The notes under the pieces are model-generated. The model was given only the letters and a program-made list of their open reading frames with translations. It was not told the DNA's origin and did no database searches. Below, piece after piece: positions 23,559 to 33,103 of a stretch of 64,000 bases of DNA. Origin of the DNA: Saprospiraceae bacterium (GTDB taxonomy: Bacteria > Bacteroidota > Bacteroidia > Chitinophagales > Saprospiraceae); contig JABAQQ010000005.1 of assembly GCA_019187225.1 (NCBI GenBank), positions 172,060 to 236,059 of the forward strand, written 5' to 3'. Both the position numbers and the translations under genes were made by a program. Each line of letters starts with the position of its first letter. The first letter of the stretch is position 1.

Positions 23559-26171
23559 TCAAAAAAAGTACTTGACCCCCAAACCCACCGTCGCGAACGC
23601 CCGCTCCGTTTTTGGCAAATAGAAATAAGTGCCGTCGAGACACGCATCGAGGTTTGCATTCAATGACCTCCGAATGCCTAACCGCACGGACAAACCGCCC
23701 TCGGCATCTTCGTTTTTGGGTTTGTAATAACCGCCTCCCAGCCCGAGGTTCAGTTTGTAGTTGGCGCCTATGGGTGGAAGGATACCGGCATACAAGGAAC
23801 CTCCGATGATGTATTTCTGCGAACCGAAATTGTAATACCCTCCCACGGCTTCAAGATAGAACATACGCGAAAGCATACGCCCGAAATCCACTTCGGCGAA
23901 ATAGCCCGTTTTGTAGGTCGCTGCGTCGAACTTGCTGACCGGGAATGCTGTGCCGAGGTGGGCGCTGAGGAACCATTTTCTTCCGGCAAGACCATAGAGC
24001 GAGCCTGAATAAACCGGCGTTTCGGAATCTATCACATTGACCTGAATAAACGGATTTTCATTCGGGCCGAATGTTCGGTCTATGGTGTAGCTGCCGTCTA
24101 AGTTGTCAATAATATTCACCGGTCCGCCGGGCTGCAACTGTACTTTGATCCTGTTGACCTGTCCGGGGCCTAATTTCCGGTTGAAACGGTTGGTGGGTGT
24201 GAATTTTACCCTGTAAGAGCCCTTCTTGTCGGCTCCGGTCGCAAATACCTGTGCAGTATTCAGGTCAATATCGCCGGGTTCGCCAAAGTCAACAAGGATG
24301 CATTTGGTCTCCCAACCTTCAAACTCACCCGCGCCGGGCAATGTGCCCCGAAACCGCACCACGGCTCTGTAGGTCCCGGTCACTTTATTATCAGTGAACG
24401 AAGTGGAATAGATGCCATTTCCAATATGCGACATGGGACTGGGCTGTATCGTTTTTTTGAGTTTTGCAACAAAGGCGGAATCCCGCATCAGGGAATCAAT
24501 TTTGGCTTGCCCGAGGGGCGTATTCGGCTCTGCCGGATTCAGGTCTTTGCCGGACACATAAGTTTCGGCGGCAAGATCGCCGAGATCATCGCCGGGACGC
24601 AAAAGGAAGGCTTCCACCTCTTGCACGTTCGTCAAAGGGTTGCCAATAAAGGTCAGTGATGCCTGGACACGGATTTCATCGCCGACATTGACTGCGTATT
24701 GCAAACCGGTATAAGCCGGATTTGAATTGGCCGTGCCTCCGGTGGATGTAGTTGAACTGACGGGTTTGCCAAGTGCAATATCCGTTTGCAGGTAATCGTC
24801 TTCAACCATCGCCATGATCTCGTATTTACCTCCCTTCAAACCTTTCAGCCCTACCTCCCATTTCCCGGATTCATCAACGTAAGAATTGCCGCCGTCGAAG
24901 CTAAGCGGAAAATCAATGGAATAAATCAAGGAAAGCCCATCCCATGCCGGACTGATAGTAGTTATCGGGACGCCATCCTTATAAAGACGCCAATCGTCGC
25001 TCAGGCGCGCATTTTCATCCGGAATGACCCGGATGGTCAATTTTTCTATAAATTTATTGACCTGAAACGCTTCGCGCTTTTCGACATCTTCGCCATTCAA
25101 TTCGCCGGTCCGGTAATGCAGGAACCGTGGAGTGCAATAACGCAGCGACGCTGGGATCGTCCGCGTAAAAAAAATGTTCAATTCATCCGAAGTGGCTACA
25201 TCCGCCTGCGCGTAATCGTTGTCTACATTGGCAAGGTCGCGCAGCATATCCGTGTAGCCGGGTATCGCGCCGACGCCAATAGTAAAGATTTTGATTTTGT
25301 CGTTAGGGGAAGCGTTCAGATTGACAGCGGGAGTAGTCTGAATAATCTCGTACCGGTCCGGCTCATCCGGTTTTAAATACGGACCGATGGTTTGCATTCC
25401 GTCTGAAAAAACGATGATGGATTGTATCGTGTTGACTGGGTTGGTGTTCAGGTCGGCTATAGCATCTATCAATCCGTCCCCTAAAGGTGTCAGATCAGTC
25501 AAATTTACGCTTACATTAAATAGCGTATTTTCAATATCCGTTTGATTGGACATCCAAGGCTGCCTGAATGGCTGCTTAGAGCTTTTTACACTGGCGGAGT
25601 TTCCATTGAAGTACATGACGGTCAGGTAATCGCTGCTGGTCATTTGGTTGTTGAGCGTCGGCAAATATGCCTTTACGCATCCTTTGAGTATGTCCCATTT
25701 TGTTCCGTGCATGCTGCCTGATTTGTCGAGCAACAATACGTATTCGCGGATGGTAGGGCAGGCAGTCACGGTGTTTTTGAGAACAAAATCATAGGTTCTG
25801 GATGCTACAGGTGGATTGCCGCTGCCCGCATCAGGAGTCACTGAAATATTTACTCTGTAAGTCCCTTGAGGTCCGGCCAATCGTCCGGAAGCAGCTGTCA
25901 CCTCACCTGAAGTTTGATTAATTTGGAGGTTGGTATTTCCAATGTTCAGGTGTTGACCCGGTATGGAAGCATCTACCATCGCCCACCGGTAACCGCTTGT
26001 CGCATGACTGAGAAAAAATTGAAAAGAGTATGGCTCGTTTATGTCGCCATCAGGCATCCTCGAATAGTTAGGCATGATGTTGCCCTGCCCGATGAGTAAT
26101 TCCAGCGGAGTAATGATGGCTATAAGAGCCAGTACCGAAAAAGGGAATGAGAAAATTCTTGTTGTTTTCAT
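23559..26171 (-). CDS. secreted VWA-domain protein with C-terminal outer-membrane barrel
   Basis: 870-residue protein; the start at 26171 is chosen because a signal peptide follows (MKTTRIFSF to GQG, residues 1-30). An Ig/cadherin-like domain lies at about 30-135. A von Willebrand A domain lies at about 140-330 with the MIDAS motif DKSGS (149-153) and further VVFSDGMQT-type strands. Beta-sandwich modules follow (about 350-720). The last about 145 residues alternate aromatic and polar residues and end in YFF, as in 8- to 10-strand outer-membrane barrels. It would display VWA and Ig modules while anchored in the outer membrane. Last gene of a tight four-gene minus-strand cluster. Confidence 0.82.
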   Translation of the reverse strand: MKTTRIFSFPFSVLALIAIITPLELLIGQGNIMPNYSRMPDGDINEPYSFQFFLSHATSGYRWAMVDASIPGQHLNIGNTNLQINQTSGEVTAASGRLAGPQGTYRVNISVTPDAGSGNPPVASRTYDFVLKNTVTACPTIREYVLLLDKSGSMHGTKWDILKGCVKAYLPTLNNQMTSSDYLTVMYFNGNSASVKSSKQPFRQPWMSNQTDIENTLFNVSVNLTDLTPLGDGLIDAIADLNTNPVNTIQSIIVFSDGMQTIGPYLKPDEPDRYEIIQTTPAVNLNASPNDKIKIFTIGVGAIPGYTDMLRDLANVDNDYAQADVATSDELNIFFTRTIPASLRYCTPRFLHYRTGELNGEDVEKREAFQVNKFIEKLTIRVIPDENARLSDDWRLYKDGVPITTISPAWDGLSLIYSIDFPLSFDGGNSYVDESGKWEVGLKGLKGGKYEIMAMVEDDYLQTDIALGKPVSSTTSTGGTANSNPAYTGLQYAVNVGDEIRVQASLTFIGNPLTNVQEVEAFLLRPGDDLGDLAAETYVSGKDLNPAEPNTPLGQAKIDSLMRDSAFVAKLKKTIQPSPMSHIGNGIYSTSFTDNKVTGTYRAVVRFRGTLPGAGEFEGWETKCILVDFGEPGDIDLNTAQVFATGADKKGSYRVKFTPTNRFNRKLGPGQVNRIKVQLQPGGPVNIIDNLDGSYTIDRTFGPNENPFIQVNVIDSETPVYSGSLYGLAGRKWFLSAHLGTAFPVSKFDAATYKTGYFAEVDFGRMLSRMFYLEAVGGYYNFGSQKYIIGGSLYAGILPPIGANYKLNLGLGGGYYKPKNEDAEGGLSVRLGIRRSLNANLDACLDGTYFYLPKTERAFATVGLGVKYFF

Positions 26172-26211
26172 GTCGGGAAATATTGAAATTTGAAAATGGG
26201 GGAAAAAAGTA

Positions 26212-27912
26212 TTATTCAATTTTGCCTTCGGCATTGGTGCGAAGCAGCAACGTCCGCCCCTGGGTGTCCCGGCCTCCTATGATAAAACCGTTGTCTGCGG
26301 TTTGCATGATGGAATGCGCTTCTCCGAATGGATTGACCGGGCTCAAATCATCGCCGCCCCAAATGGGAGACAAATCGGTTGATTTTCTTTTGTATAATCT
26401 CGGTTCAGGATTGGCAACTGAGGTCGTATGTCCTACTACCGCCAATTCATTGTCGGAAGTGATCAACCCTCTTTTCAGGGTTATGCCTGTGAATACTACT
26501 TCTATGGGCGAGCCCCCTCCGAATCCGGCTTTAACAATTCTTGCATTACCCAAATTATTGCCGATGACAACGAAGGAGCTGTCTGATATTTTTACTAGGC
26601 TTTCAGGAACAAAATTGCCGAGGAATACCGGATCTCCCGCAGTATTCAGGCTATTGGTTAGTTGAAAAATGCAAGCTTCGTATTGACCCGAAACGCTGTT
26701 TTTGATCCTTGCCAGAGCGACAAAACCGGTTGATGTTGGCTGTACGTCGTAAGCCGTCTGGTTGAGATCGGAGCCATATAAAATTTTAGGGTCTCCGTCA
26801 CGGTTATACGTCGAAGTCAGTTTTAAAAACATGGCCCCTTTTTGTGTGCCGTCGAATTTGTTTCCGCACAACAGATATCCCCCTCCTGTGGTAGCCTGGC
26901 ATATTCCATAGGCCGATTCCGAATCGTCGTCTCCGATAAAAAAGTAGTTTTCTGCGTGTTCCTGTACCAAATCACTGCTGACTTTCAGGAAAAAAAAATC
27001 ATCGTTGGGGGGGCCGGGATTGCTTGCATTTACGTACTGCCCGATACCGGTCAAAGCATATCCGTCGTCAACTTTTTTTCCCGAATGGATGGATTGAGTG
27101 GGAAAATCCGCGCCTACACTTACTTTTTGGGGAGAAGAAAGCAAGGTGCCGTCGTAATCGAATTTGGAAATCCAGATGGCTTTGTCATTCGTAGAAATGA
27201 CTGCGAAATTGCCTTTCGCATCTTCGTCAACAAGAATGGCGCGCTCGAAAGAATTGACCGGGTCAATATCTTCCGAATGCACGAACGTCCGCGGCTTCAC
27301 CGTCACCGTCCCCGTATCTTTGCTCGAACCAATAGCGTTCGTCACCGTCAGCACTACCGTGTAAGTACCGGCCTTTTCGTACGTGTGCTGCGGTTCCACT
27401 GCTGTCGAAGTATTCGCACCGCTGCCGGGGTCACCGAAATCCCAATGGTGTTCCGGAGTAGTGACGGAGCTCGACAAGTTCCTGAATTTCACGGTAAAAT
27501 GCGCCGTGCCGGTCGTATCTTCCGGTGCGAATTTGGCCACCGGCAATTGTGCGGACAAATCTTCTATCACAATTGTAGTGGTGTCGCTCGCTTCGCATCC
27601 GTCAGCGGATGTTGCCTGAAACCTTACCGGTTTGGAGCCCGGCGATTCATAAATATTGGTCGGGTCTTCCTGGTTCGAAGTATTGCCGTCTCCGAACGTC
27701 CAGTCAAATTGACGGGCTGTTCCGCCCTCTATTTTACTGTCGAATTTGATCTCGCAGGGTGGATAACACGGCGAGGTATCTTTGACATAAGAGAAACTAA
27801 CCTTAAAATCCGCACACTCCACGTCGTCAATCATCTTCAGGTTGCAACTCTCCTGCAAGACACCCGTAAGGAGGACGATGCAGGAGAACAGAATAAAAGC
27901 CGGGTGTTTCAT
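26212..27912 (-). CDS. PKD-domain exported (lipo)protein with propeller-like repeats
   Basis: 566-residue exported protein. The start at 27912 gives a hydrophobic signal (HPAFILFSCIVLLTGVL) followed by Cys23, a weak lipobox; the acidic residues just after (IDDVE) fit a Bacteroidota surface-lipoprotein export signal. Two PKD domains occupy about 35-125 (FDWTFGDGNTS) and 130-215 (HHWDFGDPGSG, HTYEKAGTYTVVLTV). The remaining 350 residues carry repeats like GYALTGIGQYV and GYLLCGNKFDG, which suggest a beta-propeller. No T9SS sorting domain. It lies 40 bases upstream of the VWA-barrel gene and 37 bases downstream of the M48-like gene, so the cluster is likely an operon. Confidence 0.8.
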   Translation of the reverse strand: MKHPAFILFSCIVLLTGVLQESCNLKMIDDVECADFKVSFSYVKDTSPCYPPCEIKFDSKIEGGTARQFDWTFGDGNTSNQEDPTNIYESPGSKPVRFQATSADGCEASDTTTIVIEDLSAQLPVAKFAPEDTTGTAHFTVKFRNLSSSVTTPEHHWDFGDPGSGANTSTAVEPQHTYEKAGTYTVVLTVTNAIGSSKDTGTVTVKPRTFVHSEDIDPVNSFERAILVDEDAKGNFAVISTNDKAIWISKFDYDGTLLSSPQKVSVGADFPTQSIHSGKKVDDGYALTGIGQYVNASNPGPPNDDFFFLKVSSDLVQEHAENYFFIGDDDSESAYGICQATTGGGYLLCGNKFDGTQKGAMFLKLTSTYNRDGDPKILYGSDLNQTAYDVQPTSTGFVALARIKNSVSGQYEACIFQLTNSLNTAGDPVFLGNFVPESLVKISDSSFVVIGNNLGNARIVKAGFGGGSPIEVVFTGITLKRGLITSDNELAVVGHTTSVANPEPRLYKRKSTDLSPIWGGDDLSPVNPFGEAHSIMQTADNGFIIGGRDTQGRTLLLRTNAEGKIE

Positions 27913-27949
27913 GGCAGAATATTTTGGGAATGAATTGGTTGTGTGATGG

Positions 27950-29266
27950 TTAAAAGCGAAGCCGGATGCCTGTTGCATACGCGTCATTCCGGATATTGCA
28001 CATCGCTTCGAGCAGTAGCTGCGGTTTGCCGTCGGCAGAGCAATACAGGTTGAGAGCAGGTGGGCGGTTGACAATTTTTCTGACCAGAAAATATCCCGCA
28101 ACCGCCGTTACGCCGATACCTCCGTATTTCAGATACTCGGCGGTATTGTGTTTGCGATTGGCATTGGAATAATAATCCCAGCGTGTTTTGTCCGCCGTGT
28201 AAGGCAATTGTCCCGGAATGAGATTGTTTTCATATACCTCGTATTCATCGTTCGCATCGTTGTTCATTATTATACCTGCGACGATGCCCCCCACACCGGC
28301 AAGGGCGACGCCGCCCCACGCTATGTACGTTATGGCTTTGGGCGGCTTGGTATCCATGCCTTCCGGCAGCGCGATAAGACCGATCCAGTCCTTTTTATTC
28401 ACCATGTTGTACGAATACTTATCCTTCGTATAATGCCAGACGACTTGCCGCCCTATACGATTGTTGGAGCCTTTGTCCTTCCATTCAATGTTCTTCGGCT
28501 CCATTAAAACACCACTTTTGATGTACAGATAGGGCTTGAAAGGTTTGTCTCCTTTCACATCATATGTATAGATGATCTGATAGCGGTTGATCTCTCCCTG
28601 CACATTTTCGGCGCGGTTGCCTCTGATCTTCAGCGGAGCGGGGTCGAATTCGGAAAACTGGTTGCAGGGATTGACGCCTTTCAATTTCTTGCGTTCTTCC
28701 CAGCCTTCCGTAATGGAGAATATCCTGTTTTCCCGGGAAGGATGGGTTTTCGACGCTTTTTCCGGGAGGGAATTGTATGCCGCTTCGGCGTCATGCTTAG
28801 TCCGGCACAAAGAGAAAAGCACGCCGCCGGCGAAATAATCAGCCTCCAGTTCGTTCTGTTTCGATTTGGGAGAATTCTTTTCATCGAATTCATGCCCGTG
28901 AAAATGGTGGCCGATCTCATGGGCGAGGATGGCGTAGGCTGCGTTCTGGGTAGCCGAGTCTCTTTTGAATTTTTCCAGAAAAGATTGATTGTACAGGATA
29001 TAGCGACTGCCGTTCGATGTCACGGCCATCGCGTTGTTGACGTTGGATTCGTACAACAAAAAATTGCCCCTCGAAATGCTCATTTCATTGAGGATGTCGT
29101 CCACGATCTTCCTGATCTCCGGCGATGGGTTTTTCAATACATAATCCTTGTCGCTTTCAATGCCGGTAAAGCTGCAACCTTTTTGGATTTTTTGTGCCGG
29201 TGAATAACGCGGCGCGAGAAGCAACAGAATGGCAAAGAAAGTTATCAAAAAGGAGGTGGTTTTCAT
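27950..29266 (-). CDS. secreted M48-like zinc metallopeptidase with membrane C-terminus
   Basis: 438-residue protein with a signal peptide (MKTTSFLITFFAILLLL). The peptidase part shows HEIGHH (116-121) and NELEADYFAG (138-147), the HExxH plus ExxxD arrangement of M48-type gluzincins. A linker with a beta-rich segment follows (200-300), then one or two hydrophobic segments (about 313-334 and 377-393) and a strand-rich C-terminal end. It is paralogous to the next gene upstream, which keeps the zinc ligands but lacks the catalytic Glu. Probably active in the periplasm or on the surface. Substrate unknown. Confidence 0.8.
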   Translation of the reverse strand: MKTTSFLITFFAILLLLAPRYSPAQKIQKGCSFTGIESDKDYVLKNPSPEIRKIVDDILNEMSISRGNFLLYESNVNNAMAVTSNGSRYILYNQSFLEKFKRDSATQNAAYAILAHEIGHHFHGHEFDEKNSPKSKQNELEADYFAGGVLFSLCRTKHDAEAAYNSLPEKASKTHPSRENRIFSITEGWEERKKLKGVNPCNQFSEFDPAPLKIRGNRAENVQGEINRYQIIYTYDVKGDKPFKPYLYIKSGVLMEPKNIEWKDKGSNNRIGRQVVWHYTKDKYSYNMVNKKDWIGLIALPEGMDTKPPKAITYIAWGGVALAGVGGIVAGIIMNNDANDEYEVYENNLIPGQLPYTADKTRWDYYSNANRKHNTAEYLKYGGIGVTAVAGYFLVRKIVNRPPALNLYCSADGKPQLLLEAMCNIRNDAYATGIRLRF

Positions 29267-29316
29267 GGTAGGAATTAATTTGAATGTTCTACAAATCGTG
29301 GATAGCGCGATGGTTC

Positions 29317-30558
29317 CTATTTGGAAATTGCATTCAACAATCCTGATGTCTCCAGGTGTTTTTGTCCTGTGAGAAGGCAGGGGTGTTTCTGCTTCGCGAT
29401 CTTGTTGGCCTGCGTGGCTTCAAACTCGTATACCAATACCGTAACCCGGTAGTTGTTGGTAGTATGTATATTGCCAACTACCTCCGGAAGCCAGCGGCCG
29501 CCCCGGCCGATCCAGCCTTCCGCTTCTTTTACCGGTATGTTTTTGCCGAGGGGCTGTGAAAATGTCTTGTCGGTCACGACGAATACAAATACCCGGAAGT
29601 ATCCCACCGTCGGCAACACCAAGGCCTTCATATAGTCCCAGAAACCATCGAAATTTTCCTGCACCGGATAGTCCACCCATCGCGATTCTTCCCCTTTGGA
29701 AGTGCCTGTTTTGTTGAATTGCTCCAGTTGCGTGACCATGGCGAAGCCGTTCGGCACACAGAAATAGCTGCGCTGGCTATAGCCCCTGGCATCCAGTGCG
29801 TTACAAATTATATTGTCAATATGACCCAAAGTAGGCGCGACTTTCGGATCGTACAGGTTTTTGGGCAGCACATGGCTGGTATATTGCGGCGGCGGTGGCC
29901 ACGTAAAGGACGGCAAAGGGAGGGTGGCATCGCGCATACCCTCTTCGTAAAAACTGTTGCCTCCGCCCTGCCCTTTCAGGTGCGCATCGGCCCGGTTCCA
30001 GCCGCTGTTAAAAGCCGCTATACGCGCTTCTTTGTCCACTTTTTTATAGGAAAAAGGAGTCGTGCGGATCACTCTGTACAATTCATCCCGGGTAGTGATG
30101 CCTATTTTACGCATAACAAACCCTGCGAATTCGTCCGCACCGGTTTCTTCGCTGGAGCGCAAATGCTCTCCGTTCAAATCGTGCCTGTTTTGAAAATGCC
30201 CGATCGCGTGCGCCAGCATAAAATACAGAAGCGCCTGGTCTTGCCTGTTGGCGGAAAAATAGGACTTGTTGTACAGCAGGTAATTTTTTTCGCGATCCAT
30301 TACAGCGGCAACATTCGGCACACTGGCATAAGCAACTTCGAATGGAAGGTTGGAAATATTGCCTGCCCGCAGTATCGCTTCCACCATTTTGCTCACCTCC
30401 GGCTCCGCTTCAAACAGGATGATGTCATCCGAAAACCATGTGTCAGAGTATATGCAACGGTGAGTGGTGTCGGCGGTGAAAAGACGCTGGCCAATGACGG
30501 GAATTGTGAAAATCAAAAATATGAAATTCAACAGAAGAAACCTGGTTTTTTGACTCAT
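29317..30558 (-). CDS. M48-like paralogue lacking the catalytic glutamate
   Basis: 413-residue exported protein, signal peptide residues 1-24 (FLLLNFIFLIFTIPVIG). It aligns with the downstream M48-like peptidase: AVMDREKNYLLYNKSYF against ITSNGSRYILYNQSFL-type text, then HAIGH (117-121) where the neighbour has HEIGH, and EETGADEFAGF against NELEADYFAGG. The two His and the ExxxD Glu (Glu138) are kept but the general-base Glu118 position is Ala. The C-terminal half (from about 200) is unrelated to the neighbour. It is probably a zinc-binding pseudopeptidase, perhaps regulating or presenting substrate to its partner. First gene of the four-gene cluster; 276 bases of non-coding DNA lie upstream. 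Confidence 0.75.
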   Translation of the reverse strand: MSQKTRFLLLNFIFLIFTIPVIGQRLFTADTTHRCIYSDTWFSDDIILFEAEPEVSKMVEAILRAGNISNLPFEVAYASVPNVAAVMDREKNYLLYNKSYFSANRQDQALLYFMLAHAIGHFQNRHDLNGEHLRSSEETGADEFAGFVMRKIGITTRDELYRVIRTTPFSYKKVDKEARIAAFNSGWNRADAHLKGQGGGNSFYEEGMRDATLPLPSFTWPPPPQYTSHVLPKNLYDPKVAPTLGHIDNIICNALDARGYSQRSYFCVPNGFAMVTQLEQFNKTGTSKGEESRWVDYPVQENFDGFWDYMKALVLPTVGYFRVFVFVVTDKTFSQPLGKNIPVKEAEGWIGRGGRWLPEVVGNIHTTNNYRVTVLVYEFEATQANKIAKQKHPCLLTGQKHLETSGLLNAISK

Positions 30559-30834
30559 CGGGAACGGATTTATTATGCGTGTAAAGGTATATTGCCAAAC
30601 TTTTGCGTTGCAAGCGATGCGCGATTAAAATTGAATAAAAATTTAATAAGTTACCCATTAAGAGCATGTTGGACTGCGGATGCAGGCATCGGTATTGATT
30701 GGTTGCAGTCCCCACCGATTGTTATCAGTAAATTTTAATATTTTTCAGCGCAACCCGGTAAGAGGCGCCGGGCGGTATAAAAAATGAAAATGCCCCGCAC
30801 CTTTTTGATTACTTTTACCTTCACAAAACTGATT

Positions 30835-33072
30835 ATGAGAAAGATCATACTGACTGCCCTCTTCTTTTTAATACTCGTATCGCTTTACTCCCAAGCTCCA
30901 GCCACCCGCCCCAAAATCGGCCTCACCCTCTCCGGCGGCGGCGCCAAGGGTCTGGCGCACATCGGTATTTTGAAAGCCATTGATTCGGCGGGACTGAAAA
31001 TTGACTACCTCAGCGGCACGAGCATGGGCAGCATCGTGGGCGGATTGTATGCCCTGGGGTATTCCAGCGATTCGATCGAAAAAATGGCCCGGCAATTTGA
31101 TTGGGAAACGCTGCTCACCAACAAAACCTCCCTGCGCGCCATGATCATGGAAGAAAAGGAAGAGTATGGGAAATACGCGCTCGAACTGCAATTGACCGGC
31201 AAGGGATTCCAGTTGCCGACGGGTGTGCTGGAAGGCGAAGAAATGTGGCTGAAACTCAACGAGATGTTCGCTCCGGCCTACAACATCCGGGATTTCAACC
31301 AATTGCCGGTGCCGTTCCGGTGCATCGGCACAGATGTCAGTACCGGCAACGCGGTGGTGCTCGACCACGGCAACTTAGTCTCGGCCATCCGGGCGAGCAT
31401 GGCGATCCCGAGCGTATTTACGGCGGTGGAAATTGACAGTTGCGTATTGGTGGACGGGGGTGTGGTGCGCAATTTTCCCGTCAGCGACGTACGTGATATG
31501 GGCGCGGATTTTGTCATCGGCAGCAGCGTGTCGGGCGGCTTGCTGCCTCCGGAAAAACTGACCGACGCCGCTTCTATCCTGATGCAGGTGATCTTTCTGC
31601 CGGACGGCCTGCAATACCAGGAACAGGTGAAATGGTGCGACATCTACATCGAGCACCCGATGGACAATTACAGCGCCGCCAGTTTTGGAAAGTCCGGTGA
31701 GATCATTGACCTGGGCATCGAACAGGGGTGGCGGCTTTACCCCCGGCTGAAACACCTGGCCGACTCGCTCGACGCCTTGTTCGGCAAACCTGACTTGAAA
31801 CAACGCCGCCTGCCGGAAGCCGATTCGGTGTTCATTTCGGCTTATGAAGTGCGCGGACTGCAGCGCACCGACGAAGAATATTTTACCAAAATGATGGGCT
31901 TCGTGCCAGGGCGCTACTACGACGTGACACGCCTGTCGAATCGCGTGCGCAATGTGTTCGGTACGCGCTATTACAACCGCGTTTTGTACTCCCTGGAGCC
32001 GCTCCCCGACGGGACGGTCAAGGTGATCTTCGATGTGGACGAGAATGCCCTCACGCAGGCCAAACTGGCACTGCATTACAACTCATACAGCAGCGCCACC
32101 CTGGTGACCAACCTCACCACGCGCAACCTGTTCCTGCCCGCGTCGCGCAGCCTGGTGACGCTCGCGTTGAGTGAGAATTTCCGCCTCCGCGGCGAGCATT
32201 TGCAGCAATTCGGAAAAAACAACCGGCTGGCCTTCGCCGGGGGGATACAATTCGAGACATTCGGGTTCACCAATTTCCAGAAATTCACGCCGAAAGGTTC
32301 GCAACGGCAGACTTTTTTTAAAGGCGAGGTAAAAATGCAATTCTCCACCGAACGAAAATGGTCGCTGGGCAGCGGCTGGCGCTACGAATGGGTCAATTAC
32401 AGACCTTCCATCGAATCGTCCTTCGACCTGAAAGGCGACAACACCCTGCAATCGGTATTCGGCTTCCTGCTTTTCAACTCCCTCGACGCGTCGTTTTTCC
32501 CGAACCAAGGCTTCAAAATGGCCGCCGAACTGGGATATTTGTACGGTCAACAACCGATCCTTACCCTGCGCCTCGACGGCGAACCTTTCGCCAATCCCGA
32601 TTCCATCGGCATCCGGAAAAACAATTTTCCGCGTATCGTCTTCAGCGGCGATTGGTACAAACCGCTGAGCCGCCGCGCCACACTGTTACTTCAGGGACAA
32701 ATCGGATTGAATTTCAACTACGAACAGATCATTCTCAACGACTTCGCTGTCGGCGGCCTTACCCGGCAATTCCGCAACCAGATAACATTTGCCGGATTGC
32801 AGGAAGCGACTTTTTACACGCCCGCCGTAGCGGCTTCGATGCTGGGATTCCGCTACGAAGTCATCAACAACCTGTATTGCACATTGCGGGTGGATGGACT
32901 GGCACACAATTTTATCAGCCGGCGCGCGGGAATGCGCATACCCGAATTCCTTTCCGGTTCGGCGCTGACGGTGGCTTACAACACGCCCATCGGTCCGCTG
33001 GAATTGAGCGCCATGTATTCTCCGGATTTGGGCAAAGTGGGCACGTACATCAATTTCGGAATGGCGTTTTAA
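30835..33072 (+). CDS. patatin-like phospholipase with POTRA and outer-membrane barrel
   Basis: 745-residue protein. The start at 30835 is preferred over 30784 because a clean signal peptide follows (RKIILTALFFLILVSLYSQA) and a -7-like box TACCTTCA lies at 30816-30823. The patatin domain (about 25-300) has the oxyanion loop GGGAKG (34-39), nucleophile Ser63 in GTSMGS and Asp207 in VDGGVVRNFP, forming the Ser-Asp dyad. A POTRA-like segment (about 325-405) and a 16-strand BamA/FhaC-type barrel follow, ending in NFGMAF. This is the PlpD/type Vd architecture: the lipase is exported or displayed through its own barrel. Complete, probably active on phospholipids; physiological role unknown. Confidence 0.9.
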   Translation: MRKIILTALFFLILVSLYSQAPATRPKIGLTLSGGGAKGLAHIGILKAIDSAGLKIDYLSGTSMGSIVGGLYALGYSSDSIEKMARQFDWETLLTNKTSLRAMIMEEKEEYGKYALELQLTGKGFQLPTGVLEGEEMWLKLNEMFAPAYNIRDFNQLPVPFRCIGTDVSTGNAVVLDHGNLVSAIRASMAIPSVFTAVEIDSCVLVDGGVVRNFPVSDVRDMGADFVIGSSVSGGLLPPEKLTDAASILMQVIFLPDGLQYQEQVKWCDIYIEHPMDNYSAASFGKSGEIIDLGIEQGWRLYPRLKHLADSLDALFGKPDLKQRRLPEADSVFISAYEVRGLQRTDEEYFTKMMGFVPGRYYDVTRLSNRVRNVFGTRYYNRVLYSLEPLPDGTVKVIFDVDENALTQAKLALHYNSYSSATLVTNLTTRNLFLPASRSLVTLALSENFRLRGEHLQQFGKNNRLAFAGGIQFETFGFTNFQKFTPKGSQRQTFFKGEVKMQFSTERKWSLGSGWRYEWVNYRPSIESSFDLKGDNTLQSVFGFLLFNSLDASFFPNQGFKMAAELGYLYGQQPILTLRLDGEPFANPDSIGIRKNNFPRIVFSGDWYKPLSRRATLLLQGQIGLNFNYEQIILNDFAVGGLTRQFRNQITFAGLQEATFYTPAVAASMLGFRYEVINNLYCTLRVDGLAHNFISRRAGMRIPEFLSGSALTVAYNTPIGPLELSAMYSPDLGKVGTYINFGMAF

Positions 33073-33103
33073 TCCTCGCTTCTCGTCTTCAGCCAGTAGT
33101 CTG

